A stretch of 64,000 nucleotides of DNA from Forficula auricularia (GCA_024734495.1 JALMQS010000225.1:3001650-3065649), one strand, 5' to 3'. Positions 1-12,195 are shown, numbered from the stretch's first letter. Numbers and translations: made by a program. Notes: generated by a model from the sequence alone, not told the origin.

Positions 1-775
1 GCATTCCGACACTGGCTGGTAATTTCTCAAGAGTCCCGTGGGAGCTCCCGGGACACGGGACCCTAAATGAGCAACGATGTCCAATAATAGCCAAGGCTAG
101 CCTCTGGGGTGCCGCCTGACGGGGGTGGCAGGCAATCAGCCAAAGTCAGCTCAATGCAAATTCAAAAACCTATCTTGCGAGGGCCATTTCTTATTAAGGA
201 AAACCTTCTCTTCTTATCAGCTGATTAGCATGGAAATAAATGTTTCAAGTAATTTAAGAACAACCCGAATTCAATCAGTAGAAGCAAGATTTTTCAATAT
301 TTATCTTATATGGTTTGTTATTGGGAATTTGGACTTTGAAATTAACTTTTTAAAAGTTTCGTCGTATATTTTTCGACTTCTTCAGGCAATCTGCAAAACA
401 ATTACAACAATTAAAAACTCATGAAATCATCAAACAAAATGTAAATAAAATTTCAATTTACTTTTAAGCTTAATCTGTTCGTAAGTAATATCCTCGTATA
501 GTTCATCCAGCGTTTTTCATTCGCGGGTCCGCGGAGAATTTCGTCAATCAGCGTTCAAATACGTTTCTATAATCTTATATATCTAACTTTCCACATAAAT
601 TTCACCATTACTGCCTAACCCTTTGAGGTACACGAATTTATATAATGACCTTTATTAAAAACATTTAATTTAAAACAGAAAAGTGATATGACTGAAATGT
701 CTAAAATCAATAGTTTAAACATTAAAAAATATTCCAATATTGTAGAGTGAATGAACTTGAATCAATAACAAATAA
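1..775. other. Non-coding, mostly AT-rich sequence
   Basis: The first 130 bases are relatively GC-rich and the rest is AT-rich with stops in all frames. I recognise no gene, RNA or complete repeat. The short open frame at 125-424 has the low-complexity composition expected by chance. Confidence 0.5.
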
Positions 776-1965
776 GGTGTCTGATAGCGAGACATCCTCT
801 GGATATAACAAATAAAAAGAATTATAAATGAGAAAGAAATCGATCTTATTTTATCGATTTCATTTTACTTGATGTTCATAGTAACTTTTTAATATAAGAT
901 AATAGTTTGATTAAGAAATTTGTAGTTTAAAAGAAGTTGTATGAAAAGATTCAATTTCTTCTCTTCGGGAGCGAGTCAACTAGAAATGGCCAACAGTTTT
1001 ATTTTTTTCTCATTAGATATTTATTCAAATCTATTGAAATTTCATATCTCTGTGCTATTTTCATTTATTTTTTATATCAAATAATTATTATTAGGAAATT
1101 TGAATTTTAAAGTGTAGTTTATTTAAAGTCCAATTTGAAAAAACGCTAATAATTCTGCTGATATTTTTTAAAAAAATATGAAATTAATAATAATAATTAT
1201 AAAACAATTAATTATAAATCATTTAATACCATTTTGAACGAAATTGATTGGTTGCTTTTCGAGAAAATCGTCAAAAACACCGAAAACCGTATATGAAAGG
1301 CCGTTTTAGAAACATTTTAAAATTCACCTCCATGTCACAAGTCAATGTTTCTTTTCATATGACTTTTTTAGCTTTTTTCAAAGCCATCTCGTGCTTTTAA
1401 AAAACATCGTTTTTTTGACGGTTCTGATGGTCTTTGACAATTTTCTCGAAAAGTACCGGATCGATTTCGTTCAAAATAATATTAAATGATTCATAATTAA
1501 TTGTTTTATAATATCTATTAATTTCAAATTTTTAAAAAATTTTCAAAGGAGTTATTAGCTTTTTTTCAAATTCGACTTGAAATAAACTACCCTTTAAAAT
1601 GCAAATTTTCTAATAAAAACTATTTAATATAAAAAATAAATGAAAATAACACAGAGATATGAAATTTAAATAGATTTGATTAAATATTTAATGAGAAACA
1701 AAAATAAAACTGTTGGCCATTTCTAGTTGATTCGCTCCCGGAGAAGAAATTGAATCTTTTCATACAATTTCTTTTAAACTAAAAAAATCTTAATAAAAAT
1801 GCTATTTTCTTATATAATAGACATAGTGTGAACCTTCAGATAGAGGAACTCGATAAAATAAGATCGTTTTTTTTCTCATTTATAAATCTTTTGGTTTGAT
1901 TTATCAAGAGACTGAGTCGCAAGTCATCCGGGATCAGCGAGTCATTTGTTACTTTTTTCTAGCTT
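776..1965. repeat. 1.2 kb imperfect inverted repeat (foldback element)
   Basis: The left arm (about 776-1270) returns as its reverse complement at about 1430-1965. Paired landmarks are GGCCAACAGTTTTATTTTT (near 986) with its complement near 1715, and TCGAGAAAATCGTCAAA (1259) with its complement near 1435. The ends carry related versions of GCGAGACATCCTCTGG. The centre (about 1270-1430) is unpaired. No protein is encoded. This is most simply a non-autonomous DNA transposon with very long terminal inverted repeats; the superfamily is not identifiable by eye. Confidence 0.7.
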
Positions 1966-2883
1966 TTTACCATCATATACACGAATACTACCAATTTTCT
2001 ATTTTAAGTAAAAGAAGCTTTTGGTGGTGTTATTGATTTAATTTCATCAGAATAGATGACATGACAATATATGCAAAAAGGGAAAGGATGGAAACGCTTG
2101 TACTATGGACACAATAGGTAATTAATGGCAGTAAGTTAAACCTCAATCCCATTTTAATTTAATCGTTCTGGGGTCTTAATTTAATGAAATTACCTAATGA
2201 TTTCCAATGCTTTAGTTCAACAAATTAGAATTATCCATCGGCTTTCTCTCTACCTACCTCCTGATCTATCTTTAATTGTCTTATTAAAAGATCAAATATT
2301 GATGGAAGACTTTTTTAAATATTTACCACTCGCACTCCATTATTATTAGGCTGGGAGACAAAAACATCAAGTTTTCTTCAATTTCCCGTTGGATTGTGAA
2401 TTTAATAAAACAAGGCTTAAAACAGGGTTAGATGGGGGAGTTGTAGGGGGGGGGTACAATATAACCGAGTTCATTCACTCAGGGTGTCTATCGATCCCGA
2501 TGAACCTTGGCTACTATTTATAAGCAATGAACGTTGATGTTGAAAATAATTTGGATCAAATAAATGCCTCATTTTCTAGCACTTAGTTCGACGACGAAAC
2601 TTCTAATGTTCTCAATTTCCAAACTCATTATTTAGATGGAATTTCTTTCGTTTCGAATCACTAAATAAATATTTTCCTTTCTAATGACATTTTTCTTTTT
2701 TTAATAAATAATTAATAAAATATTTATTTTGCTTGGGTATTTATCTTTTTGAATAGTAGATACGTTTTGAAGAGCAAAAAAGCTGATGTTTAATCAAATA
2801 TCAAAGTATTCTCTTGCTTTCTTGTACGCAATTCAGAGGGGGCTATCAGACTGAAAGGGGATACAGCATTAAACTTCCTAGCC
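1966..2883. other. Non-coding, AT-rich
   Basis: No gene or repeat recognised. A G-rich run lies near 2433-2455. Confidence 0.45.
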
Positions 2884-3010
2884 CAGGGGTTCCCAAACTT
2901 TTTCTGAGTCGAGGCGCCTTTTTTCAATTAAAATTTTTCTATGGGGCCCTATTTATTAATATTCATTTGGCCACGCAGGAGGGGGCCTCTTCAGATACTA
3001 CAACAGATTA
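2884..3010 (+). mobile_element. hAT-type transposon end (truncated)
   Basis: Starts with CAGGGGTTCCCAAACTTTTT, followed by GC-rich sequence (GAGTCGAGGCGCC, GGGGCCCT). This is the classic terminal repeat of many animal hAT elements. No matching right terminal repeat (GTTTGGGAACCCCTG) was seen nearby, so this is a one-ended relic. The ORFs crossing it are not transposase-like. Confidence 0.6.
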
Positions 3011-3227
3011 GAATTATTTACAAAATTGGGTCTCTAATTGGTGGTGGTTTACATCTCTCTCTCTTTTCCGCCTTATTTACAGTAGTCGCATGTTATCTTA
3101 GAATTTCATACATATTGTCAAAATTGATAAAAACAATAAAAAACTAAAAGTATTTAGAAAGTCAGAAATTCCTCCCGACTGAATAATCGATTGTTTTTAT
3201 ATTTTTCCATTCATCATATAGAAAATA

Positions 3228-3697
3228 CAGGGAGTTTCAAGAGGAATAGTAGATAAATATTTTAAGAGGTGGTAGTATAGACGAATTGCAATAAAAAATG
3301 CCATATAACATGTGTCCAATTTTTATTGAGTACAGAGATACAGCTGTTAGTATGTAACCCAATATCGGCATACTCAGCATGTGTAAATACGTGGGACATG
3401 CTTACACGCTACAGTAGAGATTTGGACAACAAATCACAATAAAAACTTCAATGTAAACTAAGACACAACTACACAGCTTGAACATCAACACTCTACTGCA
3501 GATATTCGATAAATACGCCCGTAGCAACCCATAGCAACCCATAGCAACCCACCAAGACACGAAACGAAAATGCATTGAACTCAGCTGTATCTCTGTACTC
3601 AATAAAAATTGGACACATGTTATATAGCAATTTTTTATTTCAATTCGTCTATAGTACCACCTCCTAAAATATTTACTATTCCTCCTGAAACACCCTG
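3228..3697. mobile_element. 470 b MITE with ~120 b terminal inverted repeats
   Basis: Starts CAGGGAGTTTC and ends GAAACACCCTG. The left repeat, through ATAACATGTGTCCAATTTTT and TACAGAGATACAGCTG, is repeated in reverse complement at about 3580-3697. The middle is unique and contains three tandem copies of (A/G)TAGCAACCC at 3521-3550. There is no coding capacity. The family is not assigned; CAGGGTGTTTC-type ends occur in Tc1/mariner-like MITEs. Confidence 0.75.
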
Positions 3698-3699
3698 TT

Positions 3700-4834
3700 T
3701 AAGTAGATAATTGTACATTCTTATAATAAACAGATTTTTGAATTCATCGGGAAGAAACTAAAGCTTTTTTCAGTAATTTAGTGTTTTCTGTTCCCTCTTT
3801 TCTGAACTTGTTCCTTAAACCCTCGACACTTTTCAAAAGAAACTAAAAGGGGAGATTTAATACGGCATAAAATTAAAGTCCTAAACAAAGAGAAAGAAAA
3901 AGAAAGTTGGGCCAAGAAATCGAGTGGAATTTTTGTTGAATCCCTTGGAGGTTGCTTCTCGGATTGAGCGTCAATCTCGTTCGGTTTCTCGGCTTTTGAC
4001 GTGGGGGCCGATGCTAAAATCCCCTCTGCCAAGGGTGTGGGCCTCAGTGGCCAGGGACAGAGAGCCCACTAATGATGTTCCCCATGGCTTGATTGGCTGC
4101 TCGGGTTGTAATGTCCCAAGTGCGTGACGGCTCTGCACTTTCTTAATACAGCCATTGGGAAAGTCTCAAGGCATTAGAATGTACCCTCTCTCCACGCCAC
4201 TTACCCTCCTCATCCACCCTTCCGATGGTGGTGGTCTTGATTTCTTTTAACCTTTGTAAAGTTTTTTTAAGGGAGCTTAAATGAAATGGAAATTAAGGTC
4301 ACTTGGGATCAGCCTCCCTTTTATGAGTTTTTTACTCAAGAGTAATAGACGTTTATTTTTTCAAGAAAAAGATTCTATTTTCTTTATGTAGTAGACAAAC
4401 TCATGCCATAAGAACAGATCTGATTCATTATTTTTCTATTTTTAAAAAAAGACAACGAACAATAAAAATATATTTTTCAAATTTCACGAATGATCATTTA
4501 CCTACACTCAGTAGAAAAATAGAATAATAAATTTATTTATTTAGCTCTATGATGGATTCAAATAAAATTTAAATATGTATAATCAATCAAGAAATGAAAA
4601 AACATGATCAATAATCTTTAGAATAAAAATTAATCACGAAATAAGATGTAAAAATATGTACAAATCATTTTAGTAGTGATACAATTTAAGTCATCATAAA
4701 ATAAAAAAATTTCTAGCAGAAGACACACTAAACTCTCCTTCAATTTAAAAAATGATCAATAATTTAGTCACATGGATTAATTGAAAAGTTTTTATAATAT
4801 TGTTTTAAAATAATAATAATAATAAAATTTTTAC
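3700..4834. other. Non-coding; GC-rich island at ~3920-4215
   Basis: About 3920-4215 stands out as GC-richer and apparently single-copy in the window. Its short frames on both strands show no protein family signature. The rest is AT-rich filler. Confidence 0.4.
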
Positions 4835-5672
4835 CAGTGGGTGGTTAGTGACTTTTCAACCAGGGATGGTATCCAAAAAAGTATGCTTCATTTTTTGAAA
4901 TTTTATTTTAATCCTCGCTTATTTTTTTCAAATTTCATCGATTAAGGCATCATTTTTGTTATATTTCAAATTTAACATTAGATTTTTAAAAATATATTTT
5001 TGGACCTTCGCCCCAAACGGATACTGATTTGTGTGAGTGAGGGTAGGAGTCAGAAATTAAATCTTTTGATTTAAATTCCACATTCCCTGTGAAGGAAATC
5101 GACCATCTTTTTTTTTCACAATGGATCAGCCTGTCCTATAAGAAAATCTTAAATTTCTCCAAATTCTATTTCTATAAGCAAGATATAACTTGTATATTGC
5201 ACTCTTAGTTATTTCCGATCTTGTATATTGAGAGTTCTTAGAAATGGATTAGTCCAAAGATTCCCGAATTATCTTTATTTATTCCTTTTTTATTTATTTT
5301 AACAGTTCCTCACCGAGAACAATTTTTATTCGACTAAAACTCCTCTGAACTTGTCTTTGACATGCTTGAACTGGAAGATATAACAAGCAGGGACTTGAAA
5401 CGTTCTATGGGCACCCTTTTTAGAAAAATAATTCATTTTAATTGCCCCTTGAAACTATGCAACAATTTCATTCATTTCGAGAACTAATATCTATACTTTT
5501 GAATAACAAAAAATGTTTTTTTGTAGAATATTTGAAATAACGGATAATAAATTGAAAATTTAAAGATCCTCATGAAATTTTGAAGTCCACCTTATATATT
5601 TATGAAAATACTCTAAATGTTTTTAGTTTTAGTGGTGCGCCGCCGCATCCACAACATCCATGGACCTCACCA
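4835..5672 (-). repeat. Interspersed repeat R2, copy 1
   Basis: Three copies of this ~740-840 b sequence occur in the window, here in reverse orientation relative to 11571-12195 and 49739-50481. Shared blocks include CTTTTCAACCAGGG near the left end, AAAATATATTTTTGGACCTT, and GAACAATTTTTATTCGA. The left end starts CAGTGGGTGG. The full copy at 49739 begins CAGTGACG and ends CGCCACTG, so a short CAGTG inverted repeat defines the element. No coding potential; probably a non-autonomous DNA transposon. Confidence 0.7.
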
Positions 5673-5739
5673 TATGATTATTATGTGTATATATTGGTTC
5701 TCCTTGGTGTAATCTGAAAATCAAAACTGACGATGAAAA

Positions 5740-6065
5740 TATAATTTTCAAGAGGTGAAATTTATTTTTTTGATAATACCTAATAATTATCATTCTTGAA
5801 TATTTTTTTTTTTTTAATTTTATTGAACCAATTATTTTACATTAATTAATGTATACATTTGAGCTTCGACTCCGGAGATTACTTCTCCACCATCGACTGT
5901 CCTTGATCATCTTTTTAGTCCTTGTTTTTACTAAGAGGAAAAAACTAATTAAATAAAAAAACCTCTTTTCCGATAATATTTATTTCCAATTCACCTCTAT
6001 TCTCCTTTTCATCATTCTTGAATAATATTTTAAATATCCAAAGGAAACTTCTTAAAAACTTCGGG
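5740..6065 (-). repeat. Interspersed repeat R3, copy 1
   Basis: Shares a ~200 b block with 17455-17660 in the opposite orientation, including GACAGTCGATGGTGGAGAA and TCTCCGGA on the complement. That block contains a GGAGA...TCTCC hairpin. It resembles, but does not match, the hammerhead core seen elsewhere in the window. Confidence 0.6.
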
Positions 6066-6099
6066 ATTTTTCTTCATTTAAAAAAATGATTTTTGGGTT

Positions 6100-6500
6100 C
6101 AACATTGTGTTTCTTTATCCAATGGCTAGGTATTTGAGCATATTTAATTAAAAATTTTTCAATTCCTATTTGTTAAATTTCTAATAAACCTTTTTCGTTA
6201 ATAAATTTTTTATTTCAAATAAATAATAATTTTTATTAGAAAATAAAATGATTCGAGTTGGAATCAAACTAACATTATATCAGACCAACCTAAATCCGCT
6301 TTAAAGTAGGTACTATTGATTTTTGCTTAAAATTGTTAAATTTTTTCTTTAGTTCATATTTACTGTAAAAAACGTAAGTTTCAGGTTTAGGAAAATTTTT
6401 TAATTTAAAAAGACCACTGGAAAGACTGAAAAGTATAGATTTTTGAAAATTAATTCTATCGAAAATCTTGTAAAATTAAGAGTTTTTTAAGAGAGAAGAT
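6100..6500 (+). repeat. Interspersed repeat R4, copy 1
   Basis: This block recurs in reverse complement at 10215-10540. Shared landmarks include TAAAAATCAATAGTAC-like and CCTAAATC(C/T)(G/T)CTTTAAAG stretches and TACAGTAAA. Non-coding and unclassified. Confidence 0.6.
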
Positions 6501-7099
6501 AAAATAATAAAAATGTTTTTTAAATATATACAAAAATGATAGAGTTAAACAGAATGAAGGGGAAGAGGGATATTAAAGGTCACTTGGGTTTTATGGGCCT
6601 CCACAAACGAATATAATTAGAGGGTTAGTTTATGATTGATTATGCTTAAATGAGCTTATCATTGATTATTATTTTTCCATTAAAATATAATTTTACCATT
6701 TCTCTGTTCTATTATATATTTGAATTTGAATACATAAGAATTGGTGACATTTGTGATTCCAAATAAAATACAGGCTCAGATGAGTTCTTATATAAATTAT
6801 TTATTATATTTATTTGAATTTGTATAGTACATATGAAAAGGGACTTAACCTAAATGAAATTGGTTTATATAAACTATTCAAAAATATTATATCTCTTCAA
6901 AGATGGGCATAATAAGTAATTATAAGTTGTTTTAGCTATAGTTATAATACAAGATACCAATTACAACTGTTACCAGTTACACTACCTACACTAAAATAAT
7001 TGTCTTCTTTCAAAATAAGAAGAAGAAAAGTTTTCAAATCTGATAACGTTGCTACTGGTGAGAAAAGCTTACCTTTCATCTTTTTCTAGGATTTACAGG
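6501..7099. other. Non-coding, AT-rich
   Basis: No recognisable gene or repeat. Confidence 0.4.
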
Positions 7100-7610
7100 T
7101 CTCAACAACCGGTGAACTACCCGGGAGGAAACTAGTGAATTTAATCCCAACCAAAACATTTTGTGAAAAAAGTTCGAAAAAGTAGTGAAATCTAGAGTGC
7201 AGCCAAGTTAAATTCGCCAAGGATAATTAAGTTGAGAAAATGCATAATAATCAATAATAAACTCTCATTTAAAATGCATTCTTTCCATTTTGAATAACAA
7301 TCTAGATTTATGGATCCTAAATTTTTAATTTGGAATATTTTCATGAAACTAGGCTGTTCACGAATTATACTGTAAGGGTTAATGGACTAAATTCGTGACC
7401 AGGCAATTTTCATGAAAATAATTTAAATTAAGAATTTAGAATCCATAAATTTAGATTGTCATTCACAATGGAAAGAATGCATTTTAATTGAATGTAGGTA
7501 CTAATTATTCTTGGCGAATTGAACTTGGATGCATCCTAGATTTCACTACTTTTTCAAACTTGGGCTGTTTTTCACATAATATTTTGGTTGGGATTTCTCT
7601 TATTTTTGTA
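7100..7610. repeat. ~500 b foldback element
   Basis: The left arm (about 7140-7345) and right arm (about 7375-7605) are imperfect inverted copies. Paired words include CCCAACCAAAACATTTTGTG with its complement near 7572, ATGCATTCTTTCCATTTTGA with its complement near 7467, and ATCTAGATTTATGGATCC with its complement. Non-coding, probably a MITE. Confidence 0.7.
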
Positions 7611-7932
7611 AGTTACGTGAATTTTCATATTTTGACCCTCCCTCCCCCCATTTCGGGTGGTTAGTTTTTAAATTTGTAGCCTTCAGGGGTTCACAGAATA
7701 TGTATACAAAATTTTGTTGAGTTTGGTCCAACTGGCTAGAATTTTTATTTTTGACCGTCCATTCCATTTTCAAGGGGTTGGAAGATATAATTTTTTGGAA
7801 TTTTTCCTTTGTTTTTGTGACAAAATCTAATAGCAGGCGAAATTTCATGATGCTGGAATGATTGGAAGTACCCTTAGGTTTTGATGACCTGTCAGTCAGT
7901 CAGTGAGAGAGTGCCAAAATTAGGCTATTTCT
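7611..7932. other. Fragment of a dispersed ATTTTGTATACA-type repeat
   Basis: Contains the motif set also seen in R1 and in the 34.2-34.6 kb MITE: a C-run, GTATACAAAATTTTGTTGAGT and GGCTAGAATTTTT. The overlapping ORF on the minus strand is this repeat, not a gene. Confidence 0.45.
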
Positions 7933-8645
7933 AACCGACTTCAAAAAAGGAGGAGGTTTTCATCCTACTGAATTTTTTTTTTTTTTTGTAACTATGTTAC
8001 CTCATATTTCGGCCAATTGTGAACCGATTTTGAAAATTTTTTTTGCATTGGGTCCAGACTACCATCCGATTGGTTCCATTTTTTTCATAGGTATTAGACC
8101 TTTTTTGTTAGGTTTGTTCAGGACTAACTTCTTTGTTTATGAACCGATTTCGATGATTCTATTTTTATTGGAAAGGGGTATCTTAGGGATGGTGCAATAT
8201 TAATTTGGTCAAGTTCTGATGATAGGATCACTATTAATAACATCACTAAAGAAAAATAAAAAAATTTTTAAGAAAAAATAAAACCGACTTCAAAAAAATT
8301 AAATGCAACAAATAAAATACACTAAAAGGTATAAAATAATTATTATCTTATTTAGTTACAACTAAACTACGAAATATTAACATGAAATTACTTTTTTGAA
8401 GTCGGTGCCAAACATATACCTTTTATGAATCGCACTCGACGGATCTTACTTAGTACGTTTGGCGGGTACGCTCGCTTATAGGTATAGTTTGTTTGGCACC
8501 GACTTCAAAAAGTAATTTCATGTTAATATTTCGTAGTTTAGTTGTAACTAAATAAGATAATAATTATTTTATACCTTTTATTCGGATTCTATTTGTTGCA
8601 TTTAATTTTTGAAGTCGGTTTTTATTTTTTTCTTAAAAATTTTTT
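7933..8645 (+). mobile_element. AACCGACTTC-family palindromic element, copy 1
   Basis: Begins AACCGACTTCAAAAAAGGAG. It continues through a conserved non-coding body (TACCTCATAT, AACCGATTT, TTAATTTGGTCAAGTTCTGA) into a large palindrome. Its arms (about 8262-8420 and 8478-8643) pair over 150 b and end in the same GAAGTCGGTT. The unpaired centre (about 8421-8478) holds CGCACTCGACGGATCTTAC and is retained in copies 2, 3 and 4. No ORF. The AACCGACTTC...GGAGGAGG head resembles a repeat I recall from insect genomes; its class is uncertain. Confidence 0.75.
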
Positions 8646-9010
8646 TAGATCAATATCTCAGAATCTATTTAAGCTATATTATTGAAATTCGGTAGTCTCT
8701 TCAAGATGGATTACATAATTAAATAATTTCTGCTATGTATCTCAAATGGGTTCCGAGCTGCAGAGGGGTCGAAATTACTCGAAATGGTTCGTGTAAATAG
8801 AGTACGTACGTACGCTAATGCTCGAACTTGGCCTGCGCACGCTGTGCGCTTTGATGTAACTTGTATGTGAAATAATAGAATATAACCCTAGTTTTTTATT
8901 AGTTGAATAAAAGATTTCACTGTCGATGGTAACAGAATTGTTTTTATTTTAGGTTAAAAATAAAATAAAATGAAAGTCTTCTGTTTTTTAAATAAAATAA
9001 TTTTTAATTA
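8646..9010. repeat. Repeat block paired with 9262-9400
   Basis: About 8730-8900 and 9262-9395 share GGAGTACGT(A/T)CGTACGCTA-like and AGAACTTGGxCTxxGCA-like words followed by ATATAACCCTAG. The pair flanks the hammerhead-type foldback at 9010-9262. Either the foldback inserted between two repeats or the block was duplicated. Non-coding. Confidence 0.45.
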
Positions 9011-9262
9011 CTTCTAGAGACTATAGTTTGAAATCGTCTTCATCATCAGTCTATCACAAATATTTCAAATTAGTTACAAATTAAGATTTATACATAGAAA
9101 ATTTAGAAAGTATATATTCATGTTTTCTGTTTCCTCTTGGAGATTTGAATATCATTGATATTCAAATCTCCCAAGAGGAAACATGAAGAAAAAGACATTA
9201 TATATTTTTCAAAATTTTCTATGTATAAATCTTAATTTGTAACTAATTTGAAATATTTGAGA
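9010..9262. mobile_element. Foldback with a decayed antisense hammerhead-like core
   Basis: Arms at about 9053-9145 and 9165-9262 are near-perfect inverted copies around the centre ATATCATTGATAT. The outer left edge (9019-9049) reads, on the minus strand, CTGATGA, T, GAAGAC and finally CTATAGTC. The GAAA box is damaged. The right counterpart is lost. It belongs to the ACTATAGT group of hammerhead elements described below. Confidence 0.55.
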
Positions 9263-9479
9263 TGGATTCGATGTGAAGGAGTACGTTCGTACGCTATATG
9301 TCTCTAGAACTTGGTCTAAGCATTATTTGCATTTAAAAGATGTAGACTCTCTATGTGATTATATTAATAGTAATATAACCCTAGTGTTCATTTTAAAAAT
9401 GTTACATCTGCATCAACTCTCACGTTCCATAAAACTTTAAAAAAATGAAAGGAATATATTTGGTTAAAGTTAAACAGTA

Positions 9480-9800
9480 ATGGCAGCTAATCCATATTAA
9501 GTTCCAGGGGAATTATGTCGCCGGGATCCCAATGTTTCGCCCGTGTTCTTCATTTGTTCCTTAATGAGAGAACAGATTCGGGGAGTTGATAGAGACGATG
9601 AGTTGGTCGCCGGACAATGGACTTAATTGCCAGAGGGTCACCTGGCCACCATCTGCCTTCGCAATTTAAATACTAATTGAGGCAAGCATGAAAGGTTCCG
9701 CTTGTGGCCCCCTAAATGAAACGTCCGCGACGTTTCCGATTTTTTCGCCCTTTGAGCAGGCCTCATTCTGGCAGTTTGGTGACGATTAAAAATGTCCAAC
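9480..9800. other. GC-rich unique island
   Basis: Single-copy, comparatively GC-rich sequence without a convincing ORF or repeat similarity. It could be conserved regulatory DNA, but nothing in the sequence proves this. Confidence 0.35.
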
Positions 9801-10214
9801 TCATTTCTTGCAACGGGCAGTCAAATGAAGACAGCCGACCGAACAAAAGAACGTCTCCCAGGCGATTGATCTGCTGACATGAAAATCAAGGTGGAATCTC
9901 ACCGCTTTAGATGTGTTCCTTAAGAAAAAAATAAACTTCGGAGAAAAATATTTTAATTGGAACTGACTAATCAATCTTTCGGTAAGATAACAAATAATTT
10001 TGTCTCTACACAAACAAAAAGCATATTTGTTTTTTATAATTGAAAGTGAGTAAAGGATATTTTTCATTTGTCGATCTGCTTCTAATTCTAATATTAAAAG
10101 ATCAATTAATCAGAGGATTTGGATTCTCTTTTAACTATTCCTGAGAGCTCCTTTGTTAGAAATCATTCTAGAATATAATTAGATATAATTTAAAGAAAGA
10201 TTATTTTCATCTTC
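9801..10214. other. Non-coding
   Basis: A short reverse frame (9801-10067) has no recognisable motif and is not called as a gene. Confidence 0.4.
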
Positions 10215-10540
10215 TCTCTTACAAACTCCTAATTTTTATAAGATTTTCGCTAACAGTAATTTTCAAAAATTTATACTTTTCCTCTCTCCAGTGGTTTTTT
10301 TAAATTCAAAAATTTTTGAACCTGAAAGTTGCATTTTTTACAGTAAACATGAATAAAGAAAAAAAATAAAACAATTTTAAGCAAAAATCAATAGTACTTT
10401 AAAGAGGATTTAGGTTGGTTTTGATTCGAACTCAATTTTTTTTTTAAATAAAAATTATTATTTATTTAATTAAAATAAAAATTTACTCATGATAGAGATA
10501 TAAGGGAAATTTAAAAAATAGGAATTGCAAAAATTTATGG
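10215..10540 (-). repeat. Interspersed repeat R4, copy 2
   Basis: Reverse-complement relative of 6100-6500. Confidence 0.6.
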
Positions 10541-10994
10541 TAGTTCTTTCGTGACAATTCACACAAAAAGTTTTAGCCTCGTAACCACTCTATACATATA
10601 CATATGAACGGTGCTAAAATTTTAGGTTATGTTCTTTTAACCTGACTGTACTATCTCACACTACTATATCCTCTTTATGAATGGATCGTTCAAGTCATTG
10701 TGCTTATATCCCCTCCACTAAAAATATTTACCCAAATATGTTTTTTATTTTTATTTTTATCAAAACTACGAGGTAAATAATTTCAATTTTTTTTTAGTTA
10801 CTCCGAATATATTATTCTAACAAATATTAGTTTTTCATCAAGATGATGGTGAAAGCCCTTGAATGAAAAAAATAAAATAATGACTTTTCCTAATCTACCA
10901 AATGTAAAAAATTTCATTTAAAATTGCAATTATTTCATGTTTGGTGTGGTAAATCGTTTTCAAATTTTAACAGTGGGTTTTATTATGATTTTAA

Positions 10995-11160
10995 CGAGGG
11001 TGAACAGAGATTGGAATTATCTGTACACCGTCTTTGGAACTATGTAGAATTATTTTGGAATTCATTAGATAATTCCTCTTCATCTATTGTCTTCTACTTG
11101 GAAATGAAAGTGGAAGTGGAAGTAGGTGTACAAGATATTAGGTCGCGGTTCACCCCTCGG
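10995..11160. mobile_element. ~166 b MITE with CGAGGGGTGAACC ends, copy 1
   Basis: Left end CGAGGGTGAAC and right end GGTTCACCCCTCG form the inverted repeat. The interior has TGTACACCGTCTTTGGAA and GTCTTCTACTTGGAAATGAA. A second copy is inverted at 25888-26053, an end fragment lies at 38981-38999, and a third copy begins at 63930. The overlapping 111-residue frame is spurious. Confidence 0.7.
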
Positions 11161-11284
11161 CTTTTAATGACGTATATTCCAAATTTCGAAGACTTCTTGA
11201 ATTTTTGCATTTTTTGTGAAGGAACTACCTTAATTAAATATACTCATATAACCATTTGATAAAGAAACAGAAGTAAAACCCAAA

Positions 11285-11570
11285 ATTTTTTGCAGAGAGT
11301 AGCAGAATTATTATAAATTGAAGGATACAATAAAAGAGTGTCTTCTGGTGGAAAAATAAATTTTTAATTTATTTATAACAAGACTATAGTTTCGAGGGCT
11401 TTAATTAACAATAAACTTTAATAAACTTTAAGATGGATTCATGTGAATCAATTGTAATAGACTGATGAAGAGGGCAAAGCCCTCGAAATTATAGTCTCGT
11501 TATAAATAAATTAAAAATGTATTTTTCCACCAGAAGACACACTCTTTTATTGTCTCCTTCAATTTAGAGT
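11285..11570. mobile_element. Hammerhead foldback element (ACTATAGT group)
   Basis: Left flank word GCAGAGAGTAGCAGAATT is the family's conserved tail. The left arm contains AAAAGAGTGTCTTCTGGTGG and a half antisense core (11382-11400). The right arm contains a good sense core (11462-11496) and then CACCAGAAGACACACTC. The interior between the cores is truncated. I see no clear target-site duplication. It lies directly against R2 copy 2. Confidence 0.7.
11452..11505 (+). ncRNA. Hammerhead ribozyme-like motif, type I
   Basis: CTGATGA (11462-11468), one extra A, stem II GAGGGC/GCCCTC with loop AAA (11470-11484), GAAA (11485-11488) and TTATAGTC (11489-11496). Predicted cleavage is after 11496. Stem I can form between TTGTAATAGA (11452-11461) and TCGTTATAA (11497-11505), with one bulged A and G-U pairs. 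C15.2 is T here, so closing stem III relies on a wobble. Activity is untested. Confidence 0.6.
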
Positions 11571-12195
11571 ATTTTCATAAATATATAAAGTAGACTTCAA
11601 AATTTCAGGAAGATCTTTAAATTTTCAAATTATTATCCGTTATTTTAAATATTTCTATAAAAAACATTTTTTTTCTTTTGAAAAGTATATTGGTTCTCAA
11701 AATGATATAAAATTGTTGCATAGTTTCACAGGTCAATTAAAATGAATGATTTTTACGAAAAGAGCGCTGATAGAAGATTTCCTGGTCCTGCCTGGTTTCT
11801 AGTTCAAGCATGTCAAAGACAAGTTGAAACGAGTTTTAGTCGAATAAAAATTGTTCTCGCTGAAGAACTATTATAATAGAAATAATACAATAAATAAATA
11901 AATAAAGATTTTCGGGAATCTATGGACTAATTCATTTCTAACAACTCTCAATATATTAGATCATTATGGAAGATTTTAGGGACTGTGGGGTTTAAGTCAC
12001 AAAATTTAATTTCTGAATCCTACCCTCAAGGTCCTAAAATATATTTTTAAAAAATCTATTGTTAAATTTTAAAAATAACGAAAATGATGAAATTTACAAA
12101 AAAAAAGTGAAGCTTAAAATAAAATTTCAAAAAAAATGAAGGGTACTTTTTTGGACAGCATCCCCAGGTTGAAAAATTAGCAACAGCCACTGTTG
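11571..12195 (+). repeat. Interspersed repeat R2, copy 2
   Basis: Same family as 4835-5672 and 49739-50481. It begins within the element at GAGTATTTTCATAAATATAT and ends CAGCCACTG at about 12190. The 5' end is missing, apparently removed at the junction with the hammerhead element. Confidence 0.7.
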
